Of a stretch of DNA of 64,000 nucleotides, positions 62,268 to 64,000 are shown piece after piece. The stretch is from assembly GCF_016863135.1 (NCBI RefSeq), contig NZ_BOOH01000045.1, positions 62,001 through 126,000 of the forward strand, given 5' to 3'. This DNA comes from Planobispora longispora (GTDB taxonomy: Bacteria; Actinomycetota; Actinomycetes; Streptosporangiales; Streptosporangiaceae). The position numbers and the translations under genes were made by a program. The notes beneath the pieces are model-generated. The model was not told where the DNA came from and searched no databases. It saw only the letters and a program-made list of their open reading frames with translations. Numbering within the stretch: position 1 is the first letter of the stretch; every line of letters starts with the position of its first letter.

Positions 62268-62307
62268 GTTCGGATGGGCTCGCCACTGTTCGGATGGGTT
62301 CGCCACC
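62268..62307. repeat. 20-bp direct repeat upstream of lysR
   Basis: GTTCGGATGGGCTCGCCACT at 62268-62287 is followed directly by a near copy (one or two changes) at 62288-62307. A candidate binding site for the LysR protein on its own promoter, or a slippage product. Confidence 0.65.
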
Positions 62308-62392
62308 GTATCGTGGCCCGGCGGCCGCGAGGACCTATGGTGGAACCAGACGGTCCGCATCGGCGCCGCCCGGTGGGGAAGGGGTGGCGGGC

Positions 62393-63352
62393 ATGGAACT
62401 GCGCCAACTCCGCTATTTCGTGACTCTGGCGGAAGAGTTGCACTTCGGCCGGGCGGCAATCCGCGAGCACATCGTGCAGTCGGCGTTGAGCCAGCAGATA
62501 CAGCGACTCGAACGCGAGCTCGGGACGCGCCTGCTGAATCGCAGCACCCACCATGTCGAGCTCACCCCGGCCGGCGCCGCCTTCCTCGTCGAGGCACGTC
62601 AGATCCTCGATCACGTGGGCCGGGCGGTGCATACCGCACGCAACGTCGCCGCCACCCCGCGCACGCTCCGGGCCGGCATCGTCGACGCCGCCTACGATTC
62701 CATGCCGCAGATCCTGCGCGATGTCCAGCGGCGCTTTCCGGACCTGACGATTCACCAGGTCGAAGCCGGCACTCCCGATCAGTATCGGCAGTTGGCCGAC
62801 GGACGTCTGGACATCGGGATCGGGCGCGCCTCCCAGACGCCTCCCGAAATCGCCTCCGAGGTGATCCGGCTCGACCCGCTCGGTGTGCTGGTCCCCGCCG
62901 ACCACCGCTTCGCCGCCCAGGAGGGGGTGCCCGTCGCCGCGCTGTCCGGCGAACTGCTCCTTTTCGGCGAGGAAACCCGATCACCGGAGTTCAACCAGTT
63001 CGTCATCGAGCTATGCCGTACGGCCGGTTTCGCCCCCAACGTCTATGAGGGGACCGTCGAGAGCACCCGCGCCGCCGCCGACCTCGTGCTCCAGCACCGC
63101 TGTGTGCTCTGCCTCCCCGTCTCCTCTCGCACCTCCGGCCAGCCGGGCACCGTCTGGCGGCCTCTGATCGAGCCCGTGGCGCACTACCCCTGGTCGCTCC
63201 TGTGGCGTGTCGGTGACCGACCCGCCCACGTCACCGCCGTCATCGGCAGCGCCAGACAGCTCGCCCGCCGGCTCGACTGGCTGCGACCCGTCATGCCGCC
63301 CACCGGCCTGGGTGCGGCGACGGCCATCGGCGGCGGCGACGAGCCTTCCTGA
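62393..63352 (+). CDS. LysR-family transcriptional regulator
   Basis: A 319-residue LysR regulator. The HTH is MELRQLRYFVTLAEELHFGR to QRLERELGTRLLNR. The effector domain has LRAGIVDAAYDSMPQILRDV and PLGVLVPADHRFAA, with effector-binding likely in the cleft. The ATG at 62393 is set by the standard LysR start. Its target genes are not evident; it reads away from the desaturase. Confidence 0.93.
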   Translation: MELRQLRYFVTLAEELHFGRAAIREHIVQSALSQQIQRLERELGTRLLNRSTHHVELTPAGAAFLVEARQILDHVGRAVHTARNVAATPRTLRAGIVDAAYDSMPQILRDVQRRFPDLTIHQVEAGTPDQYRQLADGRLDIGIGRASQTPPEIASEVIRLDPLGVLVPADHRFAAQEGVPVAALSGELLLFGEETRSPEFNQFVIELCRTAGFAPNVYEGTVESTRAAADLVLQHRCVLCLPVSSRTSGQPGTVWRPLIEPVAHYPWSLLWRVGDRPAHVTAVIGSARQLARRLDWLRPVMPPTGLGAATAIGGGDEPS

Positions 63353-63402
63353 GCTTTCCGGATCTCACCGCCAGAGAAGCCGAGCGGGCCGCCTCGTTCA
63401 GA

Positions 63403-63603
63403 TCATCTTTTTCCGAGGGGATCCGTACACGTCAGCCTGATACCGGAAGAGGTTTCCCTCACCGTGAACCGAGCGGTGGAACTGCCCCCCTCGGGCATCA
63501 TCGCGTCATACAGCTCGGCGTTGCCGATCTCCACTACGCCACCCGCCCTGCGGATCATCACGAGCATCATGGCTCGGATGTCGGCATCACTGGGCTCGCT
63601 CAT
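63403..63603 (-). CDS. Small hypothetical protein
   Basis: A 66-residue protein starting MSEPSDADIRAMMLVMIRRA and containing GGVVEIGNAELYDAMMPEGG. The ATG at 63603 is preceded by GGGAGG at good spacing, which supports translation. No family is recognised; it could be a small DNA- or partner-binding protein. Confidence 0.6.
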   Translation of the reverse strand: MSEPSDADIRAMMLVMIRRAGGVVEIGNAELYDAMMPEGGSSTARFTVRETSSGIRLTCTDPLGKR

Positions 63604-64000
63604 CGTGGCCTCCCGGCTCGACCCGCCGATCGTCCCCTGCCATGCTCCAACCGGCGACACATCCACCGGCGCCGACCCCTGCGAACACCCCGGCGGCTCA
63701 GCGACACCGGCTCGCGCGACGAGAGCAGCAACACCACAGCAGAGCGGATTCCCTGAACTCGATTCCACCCTACCCCTTCCTTACATCCCCTCCGGGGTGG
63801 CATCCGGAAAAATTACGACAGTTGCCCCTACCAAAGCGTGATCCGGGCAACTTGAGCGGATAATTCAACCGATAAGCGCACGGGGCAGGCGATCGACACC
63901 GAGCCGGCGCGACGGCTCCGAACGCAGCCGGCATCGGTCAGGAGCCTGACACCGCAGCATCGCCGAACCGCACAGAAACCAGGCGTGGTCCCGGAAATGC
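63604..64000. other. Non-coding end of the window
   Basis: No gene is seen on either strand. Composition drops in GC around 63780-63870, as in a promoter region, presumably for the small leftward gene or for a gene beyond the window. Confidence 0.4.

Overview
The window is high-GC actinobacterial chromosome. Gene content (Methyltransf_19 family methyltransferase, DUF5994 paralogs, NarL-type two-component kinases, a pSAM2-like conjugative element, many GTG starts) suggests a filamentous actinomycete, most likely Streptosporangiales; the order is inference, the phylum is secure.

Layout. (1) 1-13.56 kb is core-like chromosome: a sensor kinase, epoxide hydrolase, NmrA-like reductase, PPOX flavoprotein, methyltransferase, aminoglycoside-kinase-like protein, a tRNA-Glu/Asp/Phe cluster, a metallophosphoesterase, a minimal zinc protease, an MFS pump, a PspC protein, an acyl-CoA dehydrogenase and a DEDDh exonuclease. 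(2) 13.67-43.64 kb is a stack of foreign DNA at a tRNA-Lys(TTT) gene. The 45-bp 3' end of the tRNA recurs in direct orientation at 26149, 30206 and, with three mismatches, at 43594. The first segment (13742-26193) is a complete-looking AICE (int, xis, repSA, traB, pra, korSA plus cargo). The second (26194-30250) is a decayed element with a collagen-like secreted protein, an integrase stump cut by an IS, and a nucleotidyltransferase pair. The third (30251 to about 31104) is a remnant with an IS3 fragment. Beyond it, up to the decayed att copy, are an unusual sigma factor fused to a membrane segment and a ricin lectin domain, a secreted lectin-metalloprotease, and a full sialic-acid uptake and catabolism operon with its GntR regulator. 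(3) 43.65-64 kb is chromosome again: an FtsX-type ABC exporter with a response regulator and a doubled sensor kinase, an I36-type secreted protein, a decayed AraC gene, a second PPOX protein, DoxX, a truncated CheB, a secreted alpha/beta hydrolase, a three-gene operon (TIGR03086 protein, MFS pump, ECF sigma), an inverted pair of DUF5994 genes, a STAS protein, a UBP zinc finger with an acyl-CoA desaturase, and a LysR regulator.

How the genes work together. In the AICE, Int/Xis would move the element, RepSA replicate it, TraB transfer double-stranded DNA, Pra activate and KorSA repress; its cargo end has an HNH nuclease and a protein with an RNAIEH (HEPN-like) motif on either side of a 141-bp nested inverted repeat. 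In the sialic acid operon, a SatABCD-like ABC importer feeds NanA, NanK and NanE, with the divergent GntR gene as probable sensor.

The main observations are the four-copy att array and the inferred order of acquisition, the HNH/hairpin/HEPN-like cargo, the sigma-lectin fusion, a two-module kinase whose first module has lost its phospho-histidine, and short tandem repeats that begin at or span the stop codons of five chromosomal genes.
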